From JBBRXJ01 sp038248505 (GTDB lineage Bacteria; Bacteroidota; Bacteroidia; Bacteroidales; JBBRXJ01): 34,184 nt of DNA. The number at the start of each line of letters is the position of its first letter. The first letter of the stretch is position 1. Positions 17,190-25,930 of the stretch are shown in pieces. A program made the translations under genes and the position numbers. The stretch lies in contig JBBRXJ010000035.1 in NCBI GenBank assembly GCA_038248505.1, positions 1 through 34,184 of the forward strand, in the 5' to 3' direction. The notes under the pieces were generated by a model. The model was not told where the DNA came from. It saw only the letters and a list, made by a program, of their open reading frames with translations, and did not search any database.

Positions 17190-18454
17190 TTAATAGTATC
17201 AACCAAGAATTCTTTTGGAAGATATAATGTTTTCTTTTGCCTCATAGCCTGATATCCTAGTAATGTTGTTATACCTGAATTATAGCCATGTTCAGCTAAT
17301 CCTGGCAGTATTTTATTTAAGCGTATTGATTGAGCAAACGCCTCTAATTGCATACTGCTATCATTAGGTATTGGATGCTCATTCACTAAATAGCGACCAT
17401 TCTTTTGCTTGCCTAACTCAGGCACCCAACTAGGGCCGCCAATAGGAATCGTTTGAAATGTTTTGCGCTCAATATCATTTATTAACTGTTTTATTGCTGG
17501 GGGAGTAGGCGGATGCTCGGAATACAGCTTTCCTGATTCCATTTCCAAAGTGCCCTCATTACCCATTATCTGTTCTTCAAGACCATAAAAAGCATTGCTA
17601 ATCACCGAATCAAAAATCAGATGCACATTTGATGGATACTTATAAATAACACATACATTATCTTCTGCTTCGCGACCATCTTTCCAGTAATTAATTCCCC
17701 CTGATCCCATGGCCATTTCAGGCACTTCATTCAAAAACCAATTGGCCACCTGCACCTGATGTGAGGCTAGTTCAGTCATAAGCCCGCATGAATATTCGTC
17801 GTATAAACGCCAATTTATTTTTCGTTCCAATGCTTGATTTGGCACTTTGCGACGCCAATCATTATTGCGATGCCAATATGCACGCATCATGGTAATTTTT
17901 CCAATTTCACCTGCACGTATCATTTCATAGGCGCGCAAATAATTCATATTAAAAATACGCTGATGACCTACCTGCAATGCTTTTCCGGTTTTTAAATGAC
18001 AACGAAACATAGCAGCACATTCTTCCATCGTATAAGCCATACTTTTCTCACAAAAAACATGCATGCCAGCATTCATGGCATCAATAGCCATTGTAGCGTG
18101 CAGATGTAAAGGCGTTGCAATAATTACCCCTTGCAACCCTTTATGTTCAAGTAATTTTCGGTAATCCGTATAACCCTGTGCTTTATTTTGACATAGCTCA
18201 AGTCCTTTTTGTAAATTAGGCAAATAGTCATCGCAAACAGCCACAATTTCAATACCCTGTATTGCAACTGCTAATGTTTCAAGATACAAACCTCGTGAAC
18301 CAGGCCCAATGATTCCAATGCGTACCGTTTCAGATGGTGCTTCTTCAGCCAAAATACTCATCCAAGGTAATGACGCCAACAACAGACCACCACCACCAGC
18401 TAAGCTGAGGTTACGAATAAAATCTCTACGATTTGTTTGTTGTGAATTTGACAT
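17180..18454 (-). CDS. Gfo/Idh/MocA family oxidoreductase with Tat signal
   Basis: The frame is open from 18541, but the first 29 codons look non-coding. I choose the ATG at 18454 because the protein then begins MSNSQQTNRRDFIRNLSLAG, a twin-arginine signal peptide (RRDFI) typical of periplasmic members. The mature part has a Rossmann NAD(P) site (RIGIIGPGSRG), the CEKSMAYT segment (family CEKP) and the YDEYSCGLMTELASHQVQVA region with the catalytic-type His. These enzymes oxidise or reduce sugars or their derivatives. Export via Tat suggests a pre-folded, cofactor-loaded enzyme. The substrate is unknown. The length of 424 residues is normal. It forms a unit with the small membrane protein gene. 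Confidence 0.9.
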   Translation of the reverse strand: MSNSQQTNRRDFIRNLSLAGGGGLLLASLPWMSILAEEAPSETVRIGIIGPGSRGLYLETLAVAIQGIEIVAVCDDYLPNLQKGLELCQNKAQGYTDYRKLLEHKGLQGVIIATPLHLHATMAIDAMNAGMHVFCEKSMAYTMEECAAMFRCHLKTGKALQVGHQRIFNMNYLRAYEMIRAGEIGKITMMRAYWHRNNDWRRKVPNQALERKINWRLYDEYSCGLMTELASHQVQVANWFLNEVPEMAMGSGGINYWKDGREAEDNVCVIYKYPSNVHLIFDSVISNAFYGLEEQIMGNEGTLEMESGKLYSEHPPTPPAIKQLINDIERKTFQTIPIGGPSWVPELGKQKNGRYLVNEHPIPNDSSMQLEAFAQSIRLNKILPGLAEHGYNSGITTLLGYQAMRQKKTLYLPKEFLVDTIKCS

Positions 18455-18584
18455 CCTAGGATTTATAATTATTAATACAAAACAGTTGATTTGTATTGTA
18501 AAAATATAAAAATCAATGAGAAGAAGGACGGATGCGTTCAAAAAAAGAAAAATATATAGATATTGTCAAACAAACAAGACGCGA

Positions 18585-18611
18585 ATATCTAAATACATGA
18601 ATATTAGATAT
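18585..18611 (-). other. Perfect 8-bp inverted repeat between operons
   Basis: ATATCTAA (18585-18592) and TTAGATAT (18604-18611) form a perfect stem with an 11-nt loop. It sits 28 bases past the stop of the methyltransferase gene at the end of the metal-uptake operon. No T run follows on the minus strand, so it is either a non-canonical terminator or mRNA stabiliser, or simply an A+T-rich palindrome. Confidence 0.3.
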
Positions 18612-18638
18612 CTATCGCTCTAAATTAAAGTACTCATA

Positions 18639-19469
18639 TTAAATTGACCTTCCAACATAAAGAAATTGATGCGTTATTCCTACTAATTCCTCATCTTCAG
18701 ATGAGGATCGTAAAGTGTTTATAAGTGCTAATCTTTGCTCTTGATTTGAAAAATCGTTTAATTTATCATTAGAGTAAAAAGATCCAACTCCTTCTATATT
18801 CCTTATACGAAGAGTTTCAAATCCATTTACAAACATTAATTTCTCAACATCTTTAGGCCAACACCGATATTGAGGAACCTCAAAACCTTTAAATAAAGTA
18901 TGTGATGTAATATCTGATTTAATATCTTTATATAAATCATTTTTGTTTATATTTTTAGAACCTTGATCAAAATTACCAGCGTTATTTAAAAGCGGAAAAG
19001 GACTCATAAAAACAGCGAATATATAGGCTCTCGGCTTGAGTATGCGTTTACAATGATTTAAAGCAATGTTTCTATGCTCTTCGTTTACTAAGTGATAAAG
19101 AGGTCCCATTAATAAAATTGCATCTGCTGAATGATCTGCAATCCAATCTAATTGTGTAGCACAGGATACCTTATTGAAAATAATATTTTGCTGACAACAT
19201 GAATTTTCCATTCTATCAGAAAAAACTTTTAATGATTTTGCTGAGAGGTCAACAACTCCAACATTACAATTACGTTTTAGCAAATATTCAGCATATCTTC
19301 CTGGACCCGACCCAACATCTATTACGGTTTCACCATTAAGGATGTATTGATCGAGTAAATCAATAATTAATTGAAATTCAGCTTCACGTAAGGGAGATTC
19401 TGTTAAGCGATTAAATTCATCCTCTACCCCTGCATCATATGCTTTTGCAATAACTTCTCTATAAGGCAT
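18639..19469 (-). CDS. Class I SAM-dependent methyltransferase at the end of the metal-uptake operon
   Basis: The 276-residue protein has the class I methyltransferase core: motif I VIDVGSGPGRYAEYLL (about 49-64), an acidic residue closing the next strand (GVVDLS, about 73-78) and DAILLMGPLYHL (motif IV region). It has no signal peptide or membrane segment. It begins 10 bases after the ABC ATPase stop, so it belongs to the TonB-receptor/ABC operon. The acceptor is unknown: candidates are a metal-binding small molecule or a detached housekeeping role. It does not carry domains typical of cobalamin biosynthesis methyltransferases. Function beyond the fold is inferred from position only. Confidence 0.8.
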   Translation of the reverse strand: MPYREVIAKAYDAGVEDEFNRLTESPLREAEFQLIIDLLDQYILNGETVIDVGSGPGRYAEYLLKRNCNVGVVDLSAKSLKVFSDRMENSCCQQNIIFNKVSCATQLDWIADHSADAILLMGPLYHLVNEEHRNIALNHCKRILKPRAYIFAVFMSPFPLLNNAGNFDQGSKNINKNDLYKDIKSDITSHTLFKGFEVPQYRCWPKDVEKLMFVNGFETLRIRNIEGVGSFYSNDKLNDFSNQEQRLALINTLRSSSEDEELVGITHQFLYVGRSI

Positions 19470-19479
19470 CTCTGATAAA

Positions 19480-20256
19480 TTAATTTATATAAGGAATGAC
19501 TAAAGCTCGTCCATTATGAGAAATAGCTTCCAAATTACCATGATAAATAGTTTTTAGAAAATTGACATCCCAAGCATTCACGGAGGGTTCAGAACGAATT
19601 AATTGCTTGTCCTTAACAAACAAAAAATCGTCACCATAAAGAAAAGCAAGGTTAGGGTCGTGCAACACAGCAACGATAGTAAGTCCATCATTTGACAGGG
19701 TCCTCAACAACTCAAGAACTCTCGATTGATTGCATAAATCGAGATGCGTGGTTGGTTCATCAAGCAATAAAACTTTTGGGTTTTGTGCCAATACCCTTGC
19801 AATCATTACCAATTGTTGTTCGCCTCCTGAGAGCTCGGTATATACTCTATTTCTCAAATGAGAAATACCGATTTTCTCTATGGCGACACTGGCTGCTTGT
19901 TTATCGCTTTTCTTAGGAATAAAATTAACATATCCTGCACGACCAGTCAATACAACATCTTCAACGGAGAAGGGGAAGATTGCTTTGTGATGTTGATTCA
20001 AAAAGCCAACAATCGTTGCCCTTTTAGCATAAGAGAGTTTTAAGGTATCGTTTCCAAAAATATGAACATCGCCCATCTCATAAGGAAGCAATCCAGCAAG
20101 AATTCGCAAAAAGGTAGATTTACCACTCCCGTTTTTTCCTAAAATAAATGACAATTTACCCTCTTCAATAAAAGCATTCACATTATCTAAAACGTGAGAG
20201 CCATTATAAGCAAACGACAAATTTTTAACGGTAATTGCTTTGTTTATCTGTCCCAT
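19480..20256 (-). CDS. ABC transporter ATP-binding protein (FecE/BtuD type)
   Basis: This 258-residue ATPase energises the adjacent FecCD-type permease. It has Walker A GKNGSGKST (about 41-48), a Q-loop (GFLNQHHKAIFPFSVEDVVL), signature LSGGEQQ (142-148), Walker B VLLLDEP (162-168) and the switch His in AVLHD. All are intact. Its start overlaps the permease gene by 13 bp, indicating coupled translation. Proteins of this subfamily import iron-siderophores, haem, cobalamin or, in some cases, nickel complexes. The divergent nikR gene suggests nickel here; the ATPase itself does not show substrate. Confidence 0.93.
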   Translation of the reverse strand: MGQINKAITVKNLSFAYNGSHVLDNVNAFIEEGKLSFILGKNGSGKSTFLRILAGLLPYEMGDVHIFGNDTLKLSYAKRATIVGFLNQHHKAIFPFSVEDVVLTGRAGYVNFIPKKSDKQAASVAIEKIGISHLRNRVYTELSGGEQQLVMIARVLAQNPKVLLLDEPTTHLDLCNQSRVLELLRTLSNDGLTIVAVLHDPNLAFLYGDDFLFVKDKQLIRSEPSVNAWDVNFLKTIYHGNLEAISHNGRALVIPYIN

Positions 20257-21251
20257 CCGATGTTTGTTTTTTTCATTAAAAAAATAAAAAATGGTGCACC
20301 AAGTAGCATGGTGAAAACTCCAATGGGTATTTCAAATCCCGAAATTGTTCGTGAAAAATCATCAATGACAAGCAGAAACATACCTCCAAATAAGAAATTC
20401 AGGGGTATTGATTGCCTATTATCAGGCCCAATCATCATGCGAACCATGTGAGGAACAATAAGACCATAAAGCCCAATAATACCAGCAACAGCAACAGCAG
20501 ATGAACTTGCAAGTGTAGCAGCAAGTAGTATAATAAACTTATTTTTATCAGGATTTATTCCAGAAGTACGGGCCTCATCGTCGCCCAAAGCAAGCACATT
20601 TAAACGCCAACGATAAATATATAATACTACTACACCAATAGCTATTGGAACTATAGATGTTTTTAATTTACTCCAATTGGCATTATGAAGATTTCCCATT
20701 GTCCAATGAACAATAGATTGCAGTTTAAATGGATCGCTGAAGTATTGAATAATAGTAAGTAAAGCGGTAAATACCCCTGAAACAACAATTCCTGAAAGAA
20801 TTAGCGAAACAATAGAAACATTCTTATTTTTACGAGCCATGTAATAACTTAAACCAACAGCCAATAAGCCAAATATAAAAGCAGATAATTGTACCGGAAT
20901 AAATACAAAAGCTAATGCTAAGGCAGCACCAAATGCAGCACCCGACGATAGTCCAAGAATATATGGGTCTGCAAGTGGATTTCGGAATATAGATTGAATA
21001 CTACAACCTGACACAGCTAAAGCCCCTCCAGTAATAAATGTAAGCAAAATACGAGGTAAACGAACATCCAAAATAACCGCCTTTAACAAGGCAGTATTTT
21101 CAGGTACTGTATGATTGCATAAACATAAATTGGACATTGATTTTATTATTACATCCATTGAGATGCTCTGTGAAGGGCCAATAAATAATGAAACCAATAT
21201 AACAGGTATTGGTAAAGAATAAAGCAAATATTTTAATATTCGTTTGTTCAT
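20244..21251 (-). CDS. FecCD/BtuC-family metal-complex ABC permease
   Basis: The 335-residue, very hydrophobic protein is the right length for a FecCD permease (about 10 TM helices). Family marks include DVRLPRILLTFITGGALAVS, IQSIFRNPLADPYILGLSSG, GIIGLYGLIVPHMVRMMIGP (the coupling region with the ATPase) and GEx-like EIPIGVFTMLLGAPFFIFLM at the end. Its ATG overlaps the stop of the binding-protein gene by 4 bp. It probably forms a homodimer with the ATPase. The substrate is likely a chelated metal. Cobalamin remains possible on sequence alone, but no cobalamin riboswitch-like element is seen in the operon leader. Confidence 0.93.
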   Translation of the reverse strand: MNKRILKYLLYSLPIPVILVSLFIGPSQSISMDVIIKSMSNLCLCNHTVPENTALLKAVILDVRLPRILLTFITGGALAVSGCSIQSIFRNPLADPYILGLSSGAAFGAALALAFVFIPVQLSAFIFGLLAVGLSYYMARKNKNVSIVSLILSGIVVSGVFTALLTIIQYFSDPFKLQSIVHWTMGNLHNANWSKLKTSIVPIAIGVVVLYIYRWRLNVLALGDDEARTSGINPDKNKFIILLAATLASSSAVAVAGIIGLYGLIVPHMVRMMIGPDNRQSIPLNFLFGGMFLLVIDDFSRTISGFEIPIGVFTMLLGAPFFIFLMKKTNIGWDR

Positions 21252-22267
21252 TTTATAAGTTTCTCCCCTTTTTTACCGTATAATTCAAGCAACATCTTGC
21301 GATTTTCATCGTCTAAATTTAGATTGGTAAATATAGTCGGATAACACCACTTAGCCAACATTTTTACAGCATAAGGAAATTTCAACGTCCACAAGTCGCA
21401 CATAAAAACCGATGGCAATTCATATACCTGTTTGTTTTGAATAGCTTTAATATATTTAAACTCTGAAAATAATTCAAAATTATCGTGATCTTTTGCCGTA
21501 TTATACCAAAAAACCATAAGGTCTGGATTCCAATCTATGAGCTTTTCTTTATTTATCACAACATGTTCTTGTTCAATTGTGCAACTATTTTTAGCACCTG
21601 CCAGTTCTATCAACTCATTAACAGTACTAATTGTTCCAGCAGTCTCAAGTAATCCTTGTGGCCAAACGAAGTAAACGGACTTAGGAATATTGATTTTTGT
21701 TTTTGAATTAATAACTAAAACTTCTGCTTTTGTATAATTAATAAGACTATCGGCTCTTGGGGTTTTCCCTGTAAGTATACCGAAATCTTTAATTTCTTTA
21801 TATACATCGTTGAAGTTTTTTAGAAATACACCATAAACAGGAATACCATGTTCTTCTATTGATTGAATAGCTTCGGTTTGCGATGCCCAAATAATTACTA
21901 AATCCGGTTGCAAAGCAACAATATTTTCTATACTAACAAAATCCCAATTACCAGGAGCAGGAAGTTCCTTGTTTTTTATACGTTCATCTAATGCAGCGTA
22001 TTGAGATGCTGCACTTTCATTATAGATAGCAGACGAAACACCTATCACACAATCTTCGGCATGCAACATATACAAACCCGATAGTCCGCTTTCAATTAAA
22101 CAAACAATTCGAGTAGCTGGTTTGGACAGATTAATTTCCTTATTCCTGAAATCAGTTACCTTAATAGAAAAATTTGAGCCAATGGAGCTAATCCCCCTTG
22201 GCTTGCATGCTGTATATGCTAATAAAATAACTAAAAATATAACATTCAGTTTTTTTCTGATATTCAT
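21248..22267 (-). CDS. Metal-complex-binding lipoprotein (ABC substrate-binding, BtuF/FepB type)
   Basis: The 339-residue protein has a lipoprotein signal peptide with lipobox AYTAC (Cys at residue 21), as expected for the periplasmic binding protein of a FecCD transporter. Two lobes with a long connecting helix are suggested by TRIVCLIESGLSGLYML, NIVALQPDLVIIWASQTEAI and NELIELAGAKN. The family binds metal chelates in the cleft. No His-rich metal site is apparent, which favours a chelate over a free ion. It starts 10 bases after the TonB receptor stop and overlaps the permease gene by 4 bp. Confidence 0.9.
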   Translation of the reverse strand: MNIRKKLNVIFLVILLAYTACKPRGISSIGSNFSIKVTDFRNKEINLSKPATRIVCLIESGLSGLYMLHAEDCVIGVSSAIYNESAASQYAALDERIKNKELPAPGNWDFVSIENIVALQPDLVIIWASQTEAIQSIEEHGIPVYGVFLKNFNDVYKEIKDFGILTGKTPRADSLINYTKAEVLVINSKTKINIPKSVYFVWPQGLLETAGTISTVNELIELAGAKNSCTIEQEHVVINKEKLIDWNPDLMVFWYNTAKDHDNFELFSEFKYIKAIQNKQVYELPSVFMCDLWTLKFPYAVKMLAKWCYPTIFTNLNLDDENRKMLLELYGKKGEKLIK

Positions 22268-22277
22268 TATATTTGAA

Positions 22278-24314
22278 TTAGAATGTAGCTCTTACTCCAG
22301 CCATCATAGAAAAACCTGGGTCACGGAATTGCCATGGCATCTCAAAACGATTATCTGTAATATTGTAAAGATTAATAAAAGCATCTATTTTACTAGTAGC
22401 GGTATTCACTATTGATTTATTCATATTAATATTAACCAACTCGTAAGAACCATATTGAGTTCGTCCTGATTTTGATGTTCCATCGTATATTTTACCAGCA
22501 AAATGAACATAGGGACTTAAAGTAATTTGCCATGGCAACCAAGCAGTAATACCAAAATTACTCACATTATCAGGAACAAAAGAAACGTTTGAGCCGTTTT
22601 GATCAGCATCATATTTATTTAGAACTTCTGTTTCAAAATGTGTATAGTTAGCGAACCAATACAAAGATTTGCTTATTTTCTGTTTACACTCTAATTCAAA
22701 TCCTTTCGCAATAGTTTTACCTGCATTAACAGATTTTGATTGCGATGGCGATGCTCTTACCGTATTTTCAACAATTGCATCGGTAATTGAATAGTAAAAT
22801 AATCTTGTAGAGAATGAAATGCTACTTCCAATTTTATAATCAAAACCGAAATCAATTCCAGTACCTTTTTCAGGTTTTAAATTTGGATTTGGAATTTGGC
22901 CATTGGTGATTGTATCTGAATCAAGTATGGTACCACCAATAGATTTAAACCCTGGAGACATGAAACTAGTTCCAATATTTAAAAATGGTGAAATGTTATC
23001 TGTAGCTTTATATTTAATACCCGCATTCCAAAGCAAAACCTCCCATGAACGAGTTTTATATATAGGTGCAGTACCACCAAGTTTTAAAATATCATTGCTT
23101 ATAGAAACATATCTTAATCCACCTCTAACAACTGCTTTATCAATCGTTAGTTCTTCTTGCATATAAATACCAATCTGCTCTGCGCTTCCATCGTTTCCTG
23201 TCATTTCATCTGCACCTACCAGTTTTGCTGTAGTTAAATAATCAGCAGTTTGAAAATCTGCCCCAATAGTCAATTTACTATATTCAACCGGTTTAAAGGT
23301 TAAAAAGAAATCAGCTGGAATGATAGATTGTCTTACTTTATCTGTTTCTCGTAAAGTAATATCTTTATTTGCTGTTGAATAATTATCCTCTTCCCGGGAA
23401 CGATTGTAATCTCTATAACCAACTTTAAAACCTATTCCAAATATGTTGGTAATGTCGCCTGAATAACCAAGATGCATTAATGTATATGAGTGGTCAAAAC
23501 CTCTGTTGGGTCGTCCGACATCGCCTGTGTGTAAAGTATGATTAGCAAAAAAATCTAACTTCTGATTTTTTGCAGAATCAAAAAGATATGTACCTCCAGC
23601 AAAAAACTTCATTTTTTGATATTGAGGATTATCAATCATATTTAACCATGAATTTTCGCTTCCGTAGTTTGTATAATCTGACTTTTCAATATTAAAACTT
23701 CCCATAATATGTAATTTCCCAAATTGATTTTCGTGAAACAGATTGCCATTTATAGTATTATACGTACCATATGCAGCAGAAATATTGGTACTTGGGTGTA
23801 CTATTCTATCTTTCAAAATAAGATTAACAGTACCGGCTAGAGAACTTTGATTTCCGGCAAAATCCTGAGATAGATAATTTGGATAAAGAATTGAAGCAGG
23901 TCCACGTTGAACCTCAATACGATCAAGTGCATTCAAATCAAGCGCCATAGGGTCAACAAATGCATCAATAGGCAAACCTTGTAACATATATGTACTATAT
24001 TTTGGTCCAATACCACCATAAGTTCCCCAGTTTGCATCATTACGTGATAAAGTACTAACTGAAGCACCAGGTTTATACATTAAAGCTTCAGAAATATTTC
24101 GGTTGCCCGTTACTAAAGTTCCAATCTCATTACGATCTATTATATCCACTTTCTGGGTAATATTTCCTATTGACTGAGGGGTTTTTGAACCTGTAACAAC
24201 TACTTCTTCTAAACAAATTGTATCTTTTATGGTTTCCTGTGAAGAGACTGCTAAAAGTGATAAAAACATTACACCTATAAAAATTATTACTTTCATTTTC
24301 ATTTCTCTTTTCAA
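22278..24314 (-). CDS. TonB-dependent outer-membrane receptor
   Basis: The 678-residue protein has a signal peptide (through about residue 25, SSQE), a TonB-box-like stretch EEVVVTGSKTP, a plug domain (about 45-165, ending in QRGPASILYPNYL) and a 22-stranded-type barrel ending in F, a hallmark of outer-membrane barrels. It has no N-terminal carboxypeptidase-like or SusC-type extension, so it is a classical metal-chelate or vitamin receptor rather than a SusC glycan transporter. It is the first gene of the operon with binding protein, permease, ATPase and methyltransferase. A consensus -7 box lies far upstream (24551-24558), next to nikR. Specificity, probably a nickel chelate, is inferred from nikR only. 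Confidence 0.92.
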   Translation of the reverse strand: MKREMKMKVIIFIGVMFLSLLAVSSQETIKDTICLEEVVVTGSKTPQSIGNITQKVDIIDRNEIGTLVTGNRNISEALMYKPGASVSTLSRNDANWGTYGGIGPKYSTYMLQGLPIDAFVDPMALDLNALDRIEVQRGPASILYPNYLSQDFAGNQSSLAGTVNLILKDRIVHPSTNISAAYGTYNTINGNLFHENQFGKLHIMGSFNIEKSDYTNYGSENSWLNMIDNPQYQKMKFFAGGTYLFDSAKNQKLDFFANHTLHTGDVGRPNRGFDHSYTLMHLGYSGDITNIFGIGFKVGYRDYNRSREEDNYSTANKDITLRETDKVRQSIIPADFFLTFKPVEYSKLTIGADFQTADYLTTAKLVGADEMTGNDGSAEQIGIYMQEELTIDKAVVRGGLRYVSISNDILKLGGTAPIYKTRSWEVLLWNAGIKYKATDNISPFLNIGTSFMSPGFKSIGGTILDSDTITNGQIPNPNLKPEKGTGIDFGFDYKIGSSISFSTRLFYYSITDAIVENTVRASPSQSKSVNAGKTIAKGFELECKQKISKSLYWFANYTHFETEVLNKYDADQNGSNVSFVPDNVSNFGITAWLPWQITLSPYVHFAGKIYDGTSKSGRTQYGSYELVNINMNKSIVNTATSKIDAFINLYNITDNRFEMPWQFRDPGFSMMAGVRATF

Positions 24315-24550
24315 TTATATTATTAGTAATTTTGTAATACTATTAAAGTAAAAAATGTGATCTTACTGATTGTTAATTTAAGTGATTTTTTGAAACCAAT
24401 TTTTCTTTATGCAATTCAATCATTTTCATTAAAAATACTTTTTTGAACTATCACCAATTAATATTACTTCGCACAAAAAAATAATAACAAACTAATAATA
24501 CACAGTCAATTAAAAGATATTACTCAATTGATTCTTCTATAAATACAATG

Positions 24551-24558
24551 CAAATATA
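24551..24558 (-). promoter_or_regulatory. Candidate -7 promoter box of the TonB-receptor operon
   Basis: Minus-strand TATATTTG matches TAnnTTTG. It predicts a 5' leader of about 230 bases before the receptor ATG. The region where a -33 box would lie falls at about 24578-24583, inside the first AGTAACAC repeat, so a protein bound there would block this promoter. Confidence 0.5.
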
Positions 24559-24575
24559 TAAAAAAAACATATAAT

Positions 24576-24604
24576 AGTAACACGTTTTAACTAAAAAGTA
24601 ACAC
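24576..24604. repeat. Two perfect AGTAACAC direct repeats, candidate NikR operator
   Basis: AGTAACAC occurs at 24576-24583 and 24597-24604, 21 bp apart (two helical turns), just before the nikR ATG. The spacing resembles that of the two half-sites of known NikR operators (E. coli GTATGA-N16-TCATAC). The half-site sequence differs, and these are direct rather than inverted repeats. Binding there could repress both nikR itself and the divergent receptor operon. This is inference from position and spacing. Confidence 0.4.
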
Positions 24605-24605
24605 T

Positions 24606-25007
24606 ATGGCAGTAACTCGCTTTGGAGTATCTCTGGATGAAGATATTATGATTGCTTTGGATAAATTTGTAATTGAAAACAAATATCCAAATCGCTCACA
24701 AGCCATTAGGGCTTTGATTGAAAAAAATTTAGTTGAGAAAAAATGGCAATGCAATAATATTGTTGCCGGAGCTATCGTAATGATTTATGATCATCACAAG
24801 AATGAGATAGTAACAAAATTAAATGATATACAGCACGACTATCACGACATCATATTATCCTCACAACATTATCACCTCAGCCATGAAATCTGCCTAGAGA
24901 TAATTGCCGTAAAAGGCCATGCTAACAAATTAACAGAGCTTTCAGACCATGTATTAGGCATGAAAGGCATTAAACATGGAAAGTTGGTAATGAGTAAGAC
25001 AGAGTAG
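24606..25007 (+). CDS. nikR: Nickel-responsive transcriptional regulator NikR
   Basis: The protein has 133 residues, the same length as E. coli NikR. The N-terminal ribbon-helix-helix (RFGVSLDEDIMIALDKFV, then YPNRSQAIRALIEKNL) binds DNA. The C-terminal ACT-like domain carries all four high-affinity nickel ligands in register with E. coli His76, His87, His89 and Cys95: here His77 (IQHDYH), His88 and His90 (SQHYHLSHE) and Cys96 (ICLEI). When loaded with nickel the family usually represses uptake genes. The divergent TonB-receptor/ABC operon 291 bases away is therefore the expected target. The gene converges with the rhomboid gene, only 11 bases separating their ends. Confidence 0.95.
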   Translation: MAVTRFGVSLDEDIMIALDKFVIENKYPNRSQAIRALIEKNLVEKKWQCNNIVAGAIVMIYDHHKNEIVTKLNDIQHDYHDIILSSQHYHLSHEICLEIIAVKGHANKLTELSDHVLGMKGIKHGKLVMSKTE

Positions 25008-25018
25008 AAGAAAACATG

Positions 25019-25693
25019 CTACATTATTTTTAGTATTTCTTGTTCTTCATGTTCATTTTCTTCCTCTTCGTCCTCCTCCAATTCCCATGCAAAAGGTTTA
25101 CGTTGCGGTCCCTTCTTTCGATAATAAAATGCCAAAGCTAAACCAGATATAGCACCTGCTAGGTGCGACTCCCATGATATTTCAATTCGTATAGGAAACA
25201 AGCCCCATACCATACTGCCATACAAGAAAAGAATAAGAATTGAAATGGTCATTAAAGGAATATAACGTCGAAAAATACCACTGAAAAACATAAAGAATGC
25301 ATAGCCATATATTAAGCCACTAGCACCAATATGTATGGAATCACGTGCCGTAAGCCAAACAAGAATACCTGTTAATAACCATACTAAAAGAAAAACACGC
25401 CATGCTAATTCTCTGTAAAAATAAAAAAGCACAATGCTTAGTAAAAAGAATGAAACCGAATTATCGAAAAGATGATTCCAATTACCATGAGCAAAAGGAC
25501 AGAGAAAAATACCAGGCAAACCATTAAGGGTTCGAGGGATAATTCCCATGAATGAGACATTATAAGAATATAAAACCTCAGTTATCTTTACTATATACAT
25601 AGCAAAAACAAATACGCTTGCAATAAAGAGACTATATTGCCAACGCACTTTTTCAATCTTTTCTTTATTAATATTTTCAGGTGATTTGCTCAA
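25019..25693 (-). CDS. Rhomboid-family intramembrane serine protease
   Basis: The 224-residue protein has about six TM helices. The catalytic Ser125 lies in GASGLIYG and the catalytic His177 in SWESHLAGAISG. HLFDN (His74, Asn78) matches the oxyanion-stabilising H-x3-N of GlpG TM2. Rhomboids cleave TM substrates within the inner membrane. Unlike GlpG there is no N-terminal cytoplasmic domain, but a short, very acidic C-terminal tail (EEDEEEENEHEEQE) is present. All key residues are there, so it is probably active. Substrates are unknown. It is a single-gene unit. Confidence 0.9.
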   Translation of the reverse strand: MSKSPENINKEKIEKVRWQYSLFIASVFVFAMYIVKITEVLYSYNVSFMGIIPRTLNGLPGIFLCPFAHGNWNHLFDNSVSFFLLSIVLFYFYRELAWRVFLLVWLLTGILVWLTARDSIHIGASGLIYGYAFFMFFSGIFRRYIPLMTISILILFLYGSMVWGLFPIRIEISWESHLAGAISGLALAFYYRKKGPQRKPFAWELEEDEEEENEHEEQEILKIM

Positions 25694-25930
25694 AATATTT
25701 GCGAGTTTAATAATTTACGTGAAAAATAGTCAATAATCTACAAAATTATTTGAATACCTTTTTAAAACTTTAATTATTGACAGCATTTTTCTTAATTTAT
25801 CAATAGCCATTAACCAAAATTTACAAGTTTGATGTATGAATGTGCAAAATCAAACAATAAAATTAAGGCCTTGTCAATAGAATTTATTTTTAATAATTTG
25901 TTATCCGTTTTGCATAAAACACGAGGCAAA

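Noticed and set aside
18455..18541. Upstream start for the Gfo/Idh/MocA gene
   Set aside because: The added 29 residues look like translated A+T-rich non-coding DNA and would hide the Tat signal at MSNSQQTNRRDFI.
24315..24605. Cobalamin riboswitch in the receptor leader
   Set aside because: No recognisable conserved box; the divergent nikR with full nickel ligands explains the locus better.
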